The notes beneath the pieces were generated by a model. It searched no databases. It was not told where the DNA came from and saw nothing but the letters and a program-made list of their open reading frames with translations. From positions 1-13,896 of the forward strand of contig CAIXNQ010000047.1 in the NCBI GenBank assembly GCA_903920835.1: a DNA stretch of 13,896 nt. Reading direction: 5' to 3'. The position numbers and the translations under genes are program-made. Shown here piece by piece: positions 1 to 5,990 of the stretch. The stretch comes from an uncultured Bacteroidota bacterium. Lineage in GTDB: Bacteria > Bacteroidota > Bacteroidia > Flavobacteriales > Flavobacteriaceae. Within the stretch, counting starts at the first letter, position 1; the number at the start of each line of letters is the position of its first letter.

Positions 1-68
1 AGGCACAAAATCCCGGCGAAAATTAATGTGGCAAAAAAGAAAACCTTGTACTTTGAAAAAATGAACAT
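1..68 (-). CDS. N-terminus of a secreted or membrane protein, cut by the window edge
   Basis: An ATG read on the minus strand from 68 opens a frame that stays open to the left edge. The 22 complete codons give MFIFSKYK followed by VFFFATLIFAGILC, which is a positively charged n-region and a hydrophobic stretch typical of a signal peptide or membrane anchor. A Cys near the end could be a lipobox cysteine, but the GILC context is not classical. An in-frame TAA just upstream (plus-strand 75-77) makes 68 the only ATG start. The gene diverges from the XRE regulator at 315, so that regulator may act on it. The plus strand is also open over the same bases to a stop at 76-78, giving a lysine-rich peptide; I prefer the minus reading because of the signal-peptide pattern. 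Function cannot be told. Confidence 0.45.
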   Translation of the reverse strand, partial: MFIFSKYKVFFFATLIFAGILC

Positions 69-76
69 ATGTGTTT

Positions 77-131
77 AATTTGAAATTTGAAATTTACAAT
101 TTGAAATCAATTTACAAAAAATAAATTTACA
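77..131. repeat. Low-complexity AATTTGAA / AATTTACAA repeat
   Basis: About six imperfect copies of an 8-9 base word (AATTTGAA, AATTTACAA, AAATCAATTT) follow one another in the divergent gap between the truncated gene and the XRE gene. Simple A/T-rich repeats of this kind are common between flavobacterial genes. The rest of the gap to 314 is A/T-rich. I see no full TTG-N18-TAnnTTTG promoter in it; the nearest -7-like word is TAATTTG at 263-269, one base short and without a placed -33 element. Confidence 0.45.
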
Positions 132-314
132 ACACGTATGTCTATTTTATTCTAACACTTATATGAATATTAAAAACAATTTAGCTAATAATTTTTTCAA
201 AAATAATATTTTATCACTAAGTTTGTTGCTCATAAAATAAATAATTATGGTCATTTTACGACTAATTTGTATTAAAAACACAACATTAACATAACAAAAT
301 ATTAAAATAAGTAA

Positions 315-695
315 ATGGAGGACAATTTTACAAAAATGGGGGAGGTCATTAAAACATTTAGAGAACTCAAAAAACTGTCAAGAGAATATGTCGCAGATGA
401 ACTCGAAATTAGTGTGAGCACCTACGCTAAAATAGAAAGAGACGAACAAGAAATAACTTTTTCTAGAATTCAAAAAATATGCAAAACTTTAAACATAACA
501 GTTTGTCAATTATTAACTATTGAACCAAGTAATATTCTTCGCGTTAATGAAGATCCAATAATCACACCCTTTGATAATGTTATTAAAACAAAGAATGAAG
601 AAGAAAGTTATAAAGAAAAATATATAAGATTGCTAGAGGAAGAGTTGCAATTCTTGAAAGCAAACATCAATCAATATATACAGCCAATGAAATAA
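315..695 (+). CDS. XRE-family helix-turn-helix transcriptional regulator with C-terminal coiled coil
   Basis: 126 aa. Residues about 9-67 form a Cro/C1-type HTH_3 domain: VIKTFRELKKLSREYVADEL leads into the helix-turn-helix, with SVSTYAKIERDEQEITFSRI covering the recognition helix and the conserved E/I positions, and a hydrophobic ICKTLNI..CQLL helix closing the fold. A linker of about 25 residues follows, then a charged helix (about 93-120, KNEEESYKEKYIRLLEEEL...) likely to form a coiled coil for dimerisation. This HTH plus short coiled-coil layout is frequent in Bacteroidetes. It probably binds DNA in the cytoplasm and regulates transcription; its targets are unknown, the divergent gene at 68 being the nearest candidate. 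The ATG at 315 is chosen; a second Met at residue 8 is possible but would clip the domain edge. The gene converges on the epimerase gene with only 3 bases between stops. Confidence 0.85.
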   Translation: MEDNFTKMGEVIKTFRELKKLSREYVADELEISVSTYAKIERDEQEITFSRIQKICKTLNITVCQLLTIEPSNILRVNEDPIITPFDNVIKTKNEEESYKEKYIRLLEEELQFLKANINQYIQPMK

Positions 696-698
696 CTA

Positions 699-1496
699 CT
701 ATACGTTTGCATAATTAATACCTAATAAACGAGTTGCTTTTGATCCATCAACTCGTTTTTTTATTGAGGGAGTAGCCTCGTCAAATAGTGGTGGCGGTAA
801 TTGAAGCATTGCTGCTTTTTGGGTGTAATATTCTTTCTTAGTCAATAAACAAGGCGCAACACCATTAAAAACTTCGTTGCAAATAGAGTGATTAATTACT
901 GATTCAATCATATTAATACAATCTGTTTGATGAATTAAATTGACAGGTGCCAGAGGATTTGCAATAGAATCCCGACCTGAAAGCATAAAAACAGGATGGC
1001 GATCATTTCCAATCAAACCACCAAAACGAAGAACTGTAGTCGAGAAATTCGTTTTCCTTTGTAGCAACTGTTCGGTTTCTAGCAATTGTTTTCCGCTTTC
1101 TGTTGTGGGGTTTGTGTTGCTTTCTTCTGTAAAAACCGAATCCGTTTCAGCATAAACCGAAGTCGAACTCACAAAAATTATTTTGGTTATTCCAGATTCT
1201 TCTATTGCTGGAAGAAGTTGTTTTATTTTATCAGTAAATAATTCACCTGAACCGCTTCTTAATTTTGGTGGAATATTAATAATCAAAATTGAAGAACCTT
1301 CAAGAAAAACTGACAACTCTTTTGCTTCATTTTTTTGACCTAAAGCAATCTTAAAAGGAATAATTCCTGCGGCTTCAAGAGCAGGAATTTTAGCTTCTGT
1401 AGTCGTTGAACCTTTTATCTGGAACCCTTTATGGATTAAAGACTTTGCCAAAGGTAATCCGAGCCAACCGCAACCCAAAATGCTAATTTGTGTCAT
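699..1496 (-). CDS. NAD(P)-dependent epimerase/dehydratase, YeeZ-like Rossmann protein
   Basis: 265 aa, cytoplasmic, no signal peptide. The N-terminus has the dinucleotide-binding motif GCGWLGLPLA (residues 8-17, Gly-x-Gly-x-x-Gly). SSTSVYAE at about 110-117 matches the SSTSVYG-type segment of the extended short-chain dehydrogenase/reductase superfamily, and VLRFGGLIG plus RHP (from about 155) is the pattern seen in YeeZ-like members. I find no standard YxxxK catalytic pair, which fits this divergent subgroup, whose substrates are not established. It is the last gene of a minus-strand operon: its start lies 3 bases after the stop of the M28 peptidase gene. Its 3' end carries the antisense terminator of the XRE gene. 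The fold assignment is firm; the reaction is unknown. Confidence 0.8.
   Translation of the reverse strand: MTQISILGCGWLGLPLAKSLIHKGFQIKGSTTTEAKIPALEAAGIIPFKIALGQKNEAKELSVFLEGSSILIINIPPKLRSGSGELFTDKIKQLLPAIEESGITKIIFVSSTSVYAETDSVFTEESNTNPTTESGKQLLETEQLLQRKTNFSTTVLRFGGLIGNDRHPVFMLSGRDSIANPLAPVNLIHQTDCINMIESVINHSICNEVFNGVAPCLLTKKEYYTQKAAMLQLPPPLFDEATPSIKKRVDGSKATRLLGINYANV
727..762 (+). terminator. Intrinsic terminator of the XRE gene, inside the opposing gene
   Basis: A perfect 10-bp inverted repeat (AAACGAGTTG at 727-736, CAACTCGTTT at 749-758) encloses a 12-base loop and runs into seven T residues (756-762). It lies 31 bases after the XRE stop and is read on the plus strand. The same bases encode about residues 245-257 of the convergent epimerase. 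Confidence 0.75.
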
Positions 1497-1499
1497 TGT

Positions 1500-3803
1500 T
1501 TATTTTTTTAAAGGATCTATTTTCTGTAAAATCGATACGGCGTCGTTTAGAACAAACGGCATTGGCATCATCCACGAGGCTCTTGGTCGCATCTTGAAAG
1601 CGGGATTGGTCAATAAATCAAACGAACTTTCGAGCAAATCCATATTAAAAACTACAGCAGCATTCATGTCAAATTCTAATTCGAGCGGAAGGTTTTCAAC
1701 TACATAATAGCTCAGGATTTTTCGGTTGGTTCGTTCATAAACTGCCTCTTTTTGACCGATGCAAGAAACATTATTCGCTTTGAAATGGGCGATTGACATA
1801 CTTTCGTCTGCAAAAACATCATATCTATTTACAGCCCTGTTGGGCGAAATCTTGATTTTAATAAATCGTCTGTTGCCGCCCATACTGTCTTTTAAAAACT
1901 GAATTGTAGGCCCGTTTATCTTTTTCACATCAGCTTTTTGACTGAACGTAAATGCTGAATTGTGTTTGCTAAACAACGGATAATGCTCCCAACCAATTGC
2001 TTTTGCTGGTTGTTCGGTCAAATATCTTTTTGTCCAAGAATCTAAATTAATGTCGTAAGTCAACCAATAAGCCCTGTTGGTGTCTTTATTTAAAACATAA
2101 ATCAAACTGTTTGGTTTGGCTTTTCTAGCTTTATATTCTGATTGAAAATGCGCATCAACAAAAAAACCAACAGAAGCCAGAAAAAGAAACAAAGCCCAAA
2201 TATATTTATACGTGAAATTACCAAAAACAGACAACAACAAACCAAAAGCAATCACACACAAAAGCCCACTGACGAACAGAACTTGTAGTCCCAACCCGAT
2301 GGGTAAAAGCTTGATAAAAGGCACCAAAAGAATCAAAACTGGCAATGCTAAAATGACTTGAACAATCCAACTCGTTCGTTCAAACATTATTGAAAACAAC
2401 AGCAACAACAAACTTGAAAACACCGGAATCAAAAGAAAACCTGCTCCAGGAAGCCATAAACTAATGGCTAGATTGACTAAAATCCATAAAAAAATGGGTG
2501 CCACAAAATGACCAATTACTGTTTTTTCTGTGCTGAATTTTCCGTACACCATAAAACAAATTGACAAGCTCAACAATACGAAAGCAAATATATAATCATG
2601 ACCATTATAGGTAAATCCTTGTTGAATGTCTTCATAATTTGGATAGGTTTTCAACAAGATTTTCCAACCCAGAAAAGCAGTCAATCCAACGCTTATTAAA
2701 GCAATAAATAAAACAACGAAACCTTTGCCAATTGCTTTAATTTCAATACTTCTTTTTCCGATTCCGATAAAGACAATGATTAAAAACAACACCAACGCCG
2801 CAATCCACATTGGAAAAACCCAAGAAAACGGATAACTAACAAAACCAAAAGGTGTATTGAAATAGACCTCATCTTCGGTGGAATTCAAATGACTTAAATC
2901 TGAATTTGAAAAATATTGAAGCATCGGCATTAAATAACTGCCTTGGTGCGCCAGCGTGTTTTGGTTCAGATTTTGATAATTATCTTGTGCCGTATGATAA
3001 TTAAAATGATTGTCGATAAACGCAAAATTAAACCCTTGAATTTTTCCTTGTTTTCTAAAAACAGTCAAGTCGGTATCGTTCGGCAACATTTTATAAATGC
3101 TATACATTAACGAATTTGAAACTGCAAAAGCAGGATTGGCATTCGCAAAACCTTTGACCATGGCGGCATTTCCTTGGTTAACTTCCATCAGCATAAAGCC
3201 TGGTCCAGACGAACCTCGGGCTTCAAAATTGATGGCTAGACCAACTTCTTTAGTCCAAGAATGTTTGGTCACAAAAAGAGCAGCCCCGTTGAGACCTAAT
3301 TCTTCGGCGTCTGAAAAAACAATTATAATATCATTTTTATGTGCAGTTTTGGCTTGCAAAAAAGCCCGAACGCCCTCAAGAACTGTTGCCACGCCCGAAG
3401 CATCGTCGCTCGCACCTCTTGATGACGAATGCGGCGCACTATCATAATGCGACAGCAGCAACAAAGCTTTGCCTTTTGAAGTTCCTTTAATGCGAGCAAT
3501 AATATTTTTTGGTTTGGTCAAATTGCCCCAATCGGTCAAGACAAAACCTTCTTGAATTTCGGGCGACAACCCCATTTTTTTCAATTCAGTAATGATATAT
3601 TCGGCAACAACCTCGTGGTTTTTTGAGCCAATATAATGTGGTTTTTGGCTAATTTTTTTGACATGAACCAAAGCTCTTTTGGTAGAAAATTCTTTAAAAC
3701 TTGGTGCTTCTTCTATTTTTTGGGGCATTAAAACATAGAAAGACCAATAAATAATTCCAGCGATAAAAACAGCCGAAAAAAAGTGGGGAAATTTGTTTTT
3801 CAT
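1500..3803 (-). CDS. Membrane-embedded M28 family zinc metallopeptidase
   Basis: 767 aa. Residues about 8-27 are a signal anchor. A peptidase domain (about 40-300) then carries the M28 site: H119 (SHYDSAP), D133 (GASDDASG, bridging), catalytic E167 and ligand E168 (FSDAEELG), E194 (NFEARG) and H270 (HFNYHTAQDN), so all expected residues are present. About eight hydrophobic segments follow between 325 and 550, then a soluble C-terminal domain (about 551-767). One anchor, an M28 domain, eight helices and a C-terminal domain is the layout of the eukaryotic vacuolar/ER membrane peptidases Pff1 and ERMP1. The peptidase domain should face the periplasm. It probably removes N-terminal residues from peptides; the substrate is unknown. 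It sits 7 bases after the zinc-ribbon gene and 3 before the epimerase gene, so the three are likely one transcript. Confidence 0.9.
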   Translation of the reverse strand: MKNKFPHFFSAVFIAGIIYWSFYVLMPQKIEEAPSFKEFSTKRALVHVKKISQKPHYIGSKNHEVVAEYIITELKKMGLSPEIQEGFVLTDWGNLTKPKNIIARIKGTSKGKALLLLSHYDSAPHSSSRGASDDASGVATVLEGVRAFLQAKTAHKNDIIIVFSDAEELGLNGAALFVTKHSWTKEVGLAINFEARGSSGPGFMLMEVNQGNAAMVKGFANANPAFAVSNSLMYSIYKMLPNDTDLTVFRKQGKIQGFNFAFIDNHFNYHTAQDNYQNLNQNTLAHQGSYLMPMLQYFSNSDLSHLNSTEDEVYFNTPFGFVSYPFSWVFPMWIAALVLFLIIVFIGIGKRSIEIKAIGKGFVVLFIALISVGLTAFLGWKILLKTYPNYEDIQQGFTYNGHDYIFAFVLLSLSICFMVYGKFSTEKTVIGHFVAPIFLWILVNLAISLWLPGAGFLLIPVFSSLLLLLFSIMFERTSWIVQVILALPVLILLVPFIKLLPIGLGLQVLFVSGLLCVIAFGLLLSVFGNFTYKYIWALFLFLASVGFFVDAHFQSEYKARKAKPNSLIYVLNKDTNRAYWLTYDINLDSWTKRYLTEQPAKAIGWEHYPLFSKHNSAFTFSQKADVKKINGPTIQFLKDSMGGNRRFIKIKISPNRAVNRYDVFADESMSIAHFKANNVSCIGQKEAVYERTNRKILSYYVVENLPLELEFDMNAAVVFNMDLLESSFDLLTNPAFKMRPRASWMMPMPFVLNDAVSILQKIDPLKK

Positions 3804-3810
3804 ACTGCGT

Positions 3811-4158
3811 TTAAATTTCTTTTTTAACCAGCATAAAATAATCGTTATCTAAAATCAAATAGCCTTGATCATAGACAAATCGGTAGCTATTTCCGGTTTT
3901 TGTATTTAAAATTGAAGTGAAATAGTCAAAGTCAAAGCCTTTGCTGAGTAGTTTACTTCGAGTGGTTTTGGTTTTTCCTTCGGTGTTTGTTTCCGACAAA
4001 ATGCGGTAATTTTTTCGCAATTTGTTGTTCACATTCCGCATAAAGTTGTTGCTGTCTTTATTGATTTTATTGTTATAAGCATTGCGACAGCCATCGCTAC
4101 AGAACTTTTTGTCCTCTCTACCCACGATTTTTTCGTTACATTCTAAACAGGTTTTCAT
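3811..4158 (-). CDS. Small zinc-ribbon protein, conserved in Bacteroidetes, function unknown
   Basis: 115 aa, first gene of the operon with the M28 peptidase and epimerase. Four cysteines (C4, C7, C20, C24: CxxC, 12 residues, CxxxC) with the surrounding CLECNEKIVGREDKKFCSDGC form a treble-clef or zinc-ribbon-like site, followed by CRNAYNN. The middle (about 30-70) is rich in Lys, Arg and Asn and may contact nucleic acid. The C-terminal part (about 72-112, KGFDFDYFTSIL...GNSYRFVYDQGYLIL...) looks like a small beta domain. It is predicted soluble and cytoplasmic. From memory, close relatives are widespread in flavobacteria as uncharacterised proteins, sometimes labelled DUF2116-like; I could not check this. 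The ATG at 4158 lies 25 bases downstream of a well-formed promoter. Confidence 0.75.
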   Translation of the reverse strand: MKTCLECNEKIVGREDKKFCSDGCRNAYNNKINKDSNNFMRNVNNKLRKNYRILSETNTEGKTKTTRSKLLSKGFDFDYFTSILNTKTGNSYRFVYDQGYLILDNDYFMLVKKEI

Positions 4159-4183
4159 TTTAAATAATTGTATAAAAATCAGT

Positions 4184-4212
4184 CAAATATAAATAATATT
4201 TTCCAATTACAA
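4184..4212 (-). promoter_or_regulatory. Bacteroidetes-type promoter for the zinc-ribbon/M28/epimerase operon
   Basis: On the minus strand a TTG (4212-4210) is followed after 18 bases by TATATTTG (4191-4184), matching the Bacteroidetes consensus TTG-N17-23-TAnnTTTG. The -7 element ends 25 bases before the ATG at 4158, leaving a short A/T-rich leader. Confidence 0.65.
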
Positions 4213-4253
4213 ACGGTTACAAATAGTTACAACCGAAATTAAATGTTTTTCTA

Positions 4254-4312
4254 CCGACAAGGTTTTGGTGGCTGCCGCAATTTTGCCCCGTCGGAACCCA
4301 ACAAAGCCCGAC
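4254..4312 (+). promoter_or_regulatory. GC-richer island with competing inverted repeats upstream of ssb
   Basis: In otherwise A/T-rich DNA this stretch holds CCGAC (4254-4258), GTCGG (4290-4294) and CCGAC (4308-4312). The middle copy can pair with either neighbour, giving two mutually exclusive stems with loops of 31 and 13 bases. It lies 44 bases before the ssb start, so it could be a 5' leader structure or a DNA-binding site. No known riboswitch is recognised. No clear plus-strand promoter for ssb is seen in 4200-4350. Confidence 0.3.
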
Positions 4313-4355
4313 ATGAAAAAAATAAAATAGTATAAACAAATTAAATTTTAATGTT

Positions 4356-4688
4356 ATGAATGCAATGAAAAACAGAGTACAATTGATTGGTCACGTAGGT
4401 CAAGAACCAGAAATCAAAACGTTTGATGCTGGAAAAAAAGTCGCCAATTTCACCATCGCCACCAACGATTATTATGTAAACGACAAGGGCGAAAAAGTAG
4501 AACAAACCGAATGGCACCGCGTAGTGGTTTGGGGCAAATTGACAGAAGTGGTTGAGAAATATGTAAAAAAAGGCAAAGAACTCGCTATTGACGGCAAGCT
4601 CACCCACCGAAGCTATGACGACAAAGACGGCAATAAACGGTTTATTACAGAAGTTGTTGCTAACGATGTTTTGTTGTTAGGGAAATAA
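4356..4688 (+). CDS. ssb: Single-stranded DNA-binding protein, short form without acidic tail
   Basis: 110 aa, essentially one OB fold. RVQLIGHVGQEPEIKTF, KVANFTIATNDYY, TEWHRVVVWGKL and KELAIDGKLTHRSYDDKDGNKR are the standard conserved strands of bacterial SSB, with W53 and W59 as the ssDNA-stacking tryptophans. It ends at VVANDVLLLGK. The Gly/Gln-rich linker and the acidic DDDIPF-like tail that recruits partner proteins are absent, whereas housekeeping SSBs are usually 140-180 aa. It should bind ssDNA as an oligomer but not dock partners in the usual way, suggesting a second, specialised SSB. The ATG at 4356 fits; M4 (4365) is a possible alternative. It precedes the HRDC gene by 16 bases in the same direction, so the two are likely co-transcribed. 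Confidence 0.92.
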   Translation: MNAMKNRVQLIGHVGQEPEIKTFDAGKKVANFTIATNDYYVNDKGEKVEQTEWHRVVVWGKLTEVVEKYVKKGKELAIDGKLTHRSYDDKDGNKRFITEVVANDVLLLGK

Positions 4689-4704
4689 GTAAATTATATT
4701 GGTT

Positions 4705-5133
4705 ATGAATATTAAAGTATTTAACATTCGACTTTCTAAAGAACATTGTCAAAGTGATCAAGACAGAATGAACGAGTTTTTAAATTCGGTAGAAGTAAAG
4801 TTAACCTCAACAAATTTTGTTACAACAGGATCTGTTGATTATTGGTCGGCAGTAGTTTTTTTTGAACCCAAAAAAGTTAAGGAAAAAACTGAAAAGACAA
4901 TTGAATTAACAATAGAAGAGCAAAAAAGATTTGAAGCTTTACGCCTTTGGAGAAGTGATTTAGCTGCAAAATTAGATACGCCAGCTTATATCATTTGTCA
5001 TAATTCTCACTTAGCAGTGATAGCAAAAGCTAATCCATCAGATAGTAATGAGCTAAGTCAAATAAAAGAGTTTGGAGAAGTTAGAGCTTCAAAATATGGA
5101 GAAGAAATTCTATCAGTTCTAAATGCTTTATAA
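4705..5133 (+). CDS. Stand-alone HRDC-domain protein
   Basis: 142 aa from the ATG at 4705; an in-frame TTG at 4699 is less likely. Residues about 1-57 (MNIKVFNIRL..., DQDRMNEFLNSVEV, DYWSAVVFFEP) are a small alpha/beta N-terminal region. Residues about 70-142 match an HRDC domain: EEQKRFEALRLWRSDLAAKL, TPAYIICHNSHLAVIA, P111, ELSQIKEFGEVRASKYGEEIL. HRDC domains bind nucleic acid and normally sit at the C-terminus of RecQ helicases and RNase D. No helicase or nuclease is attached here. As I recall, free-standing HRDC proteins with this kind of N-terminus occur as accessory proteins in some diversity-generating retroelements, but no reverse transcriptase lies in this window. Pairing with ssb suggests a role on ssDNA or structured DNA/RNA. 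The domain call is good; the function is inference. Confidence 0.8.
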   Translation: MNIKVFNIRLSKEHCQSDQDRMNEFLNSVEVKLTSTNFVTTGSVDYWSAVVFFEPKKVKEKTEKTIELTIEEQKRFEALRLWRSDLAAKLDTPAYIICHNSHLAVIAKANPSDSNELSQIKEFGEVRASKYGEEILSVLNAL

Positions 5134-5185
5134 GTTGGGCTTTCTTATCAAGATAAATTACTAATAAAAATCAACAACAAAAAAA

Positions 5186-5207
5186 GAGGGAAGTTGACTT
5201 CTTTTAT
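5186..5207 (+). terminator. Possible terminator after ssb-HRDC
   Basis: GAGGGAAG (5186-5193) can pair with CTTCTTTT (5198-5205) around a TTGA loop. This gives 8 bp including three G-U pairs, with the T-rich arm doubling as the U-tract. It lies about 50 bases after the HRDC stop. The structure is weak, so partial read-through into the downstream array is possible. Confidence 0.35.
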
Positions 5208-5252
5208 CGTTTGGTTTTTGTAAAAAGTTTTTACCCTTTGAGAAAAACTAAT

Positions 5253-5507
5253 AAATGTTTTAACCAAACCAAAAAAGGTTTCAACAAACTTAAAAAAGGT
5301 TCAAACAAACTTAAAAAATGTTTCAACCATATTAAAAAAGATTAAAACAAGTTTAAAAAATATTTCAATAAACTTAAAAAACGTTTTAACAAACTTAAAA
5401 AATGTTTCAACTATTATTAAAAACATTTAAACCAAATTAAAAAACGTTTCAACAACTATAAAAAACATTTAAGCCAAATTTAAAAATGTTTCAACAATAC
5501 TGAATAT
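5253..5507. repeat. Tandem array of 21-bp units with helically phased A-tracts
   Basis: About twelve units of the form NGTTTCAACAAACTT plus AAAAAA. The A-tracts end at 5255 (A3 only), 5276, 5297, 5318, 5339, 5360, 5381, 5402, 5423, 5444, 5465 and 5486, every interval being exactly 21 bp. The core GTTTCAAC varies between units while the A-tract and spacing are kept. Twenty-one base pairs are two turns of B-DNA, so the tracts lie on one helix face and the 250-bp segment should be strongly curved. There are no spacers, so it is not a CRISPR array. It fills most of the 498-base gap between the HRDC gene and the small gene at 5632. The remainder (5508-5631) is A/T-rich leader in which I see no firm promoter. 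Possible roles are upstream curvature for transcription, a nucleoid-protein or iteron-like binding site, or a substrate for the SSB/HRDC proteins. Confidence 0.85.
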
Positions 5508-5631
5508 TATTCTTTTTATTACGCTAATAAATATGAATTATACAGGTTAGTACGTTAAAGTTTTATAAAATATGTTTTACTAGAATTAATTTTTTTATTA
5601 TTTTTACTATAAATTTTAAACAACAAAAAAA

Positions 5632-5982
5632 ATGGCAAGAAGAAAATTAGAAAAAGTTCCAGCTATTGAAAAAGCTAAGACTAGATTGGCATCAATCAAA
5701 AGTATTGATCCAGCAATTGATTTAGGTAACGGCATTACAGCCGCAGCGTTTGAAGCTCAAATTAGTTTGACTGAAAACAAAAAAGAAATTTACAACACTT
5801 CATTAAGCACTTCTGATGATTTGTATAATGAGTTTAGTGCTGAAGAAAAAGTTTTAAAAGACTGGTACCAGCGTGTGCTGAATGGCGTAGGTTTTAAGTA
5901 TGGAAAAGACAGCTCGCAGTATGAAATGGCGGGTGGTATTAGAAAAAGCGAACGCAAAAAACCTACTAAAAAAAATAAATGA
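5632..5982 (+). CDS. Small conserved protein with basic C-terminus, function unknown
   Basis: 116 aa, cytoplasmic, no signal peptide or membrane segment. It begins MARRKLEKVPAIEKAKTRLA and has a mostly helical middle (ITAAAFEAQISLTENKKEIY... to EEKVLKDWYQRVLNGVG). The end is FKYGKDSSQYEMAGG, then IRKSERKKPTKKNK, a strongly basic tail. The KYGKDSxxYExAGGxRKSERK signature is one I recall from uncharacterised proteins of Bacteroidetes and cyanobacteria; no function is known to me. The tail suggests contact with nucleic acid, RNA or acidic partners. The start is an ATG after an A-rich leader, without a Shine-Dalgarno sequence. It stands alone between the 21-bp array and a strong terminator, so the array may form part of its control region. 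Confidence 0.75.
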   Translation: MARRKLEKVPAIEKAKTRLASIKSIDPAIDLGNGITAAAFEAQISLTENKKEIYNTSLSTSDDLYNEFSAEEKVLKDWYQRVLNGVGFKYGKDSSQYEMAGGIRKSERKKPTKKNK

Positions 5983-5990
5983 TTAACACG

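Noticed and set aside
1..78. C-terminal end of a plus-strand gene stopping at 76-78
   Set aside because: The 25-codon lysine-rich frame is possible, but the minus strand over the same bases gives a convincing signal-peptide pattern with its own ATG.
940..1155. Plus-strand open frame inside the epimerase gene
   Set aside because: It is the antisense shadow of a well-supported gene and shows no domain-like pattern. The same applies to the other antisense frames in dnaE, the M28 gene and the permease gene.
5253..5507. CRISPR array
   Set aside because: The 21-bp units are contiguous and degenerate, without unique spacers of regular length, and no cas genes are nearby.
4705..5982. Diversity-generating retroelement
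   Set aside because: Only an HRDC accessory-like protein is present. There is no reverse transcriptase and no template/variable repeat pair with adenine-specific differences in the window.
4356..5982. Plasmid or phage replication region with iterons
   Set aside because: No Rep protein, integrase, relaxase or att-like direct repeats are seen, and the flanks are chromosomal housekeeping genes. An iteron-like binding role for the repeats remains open.
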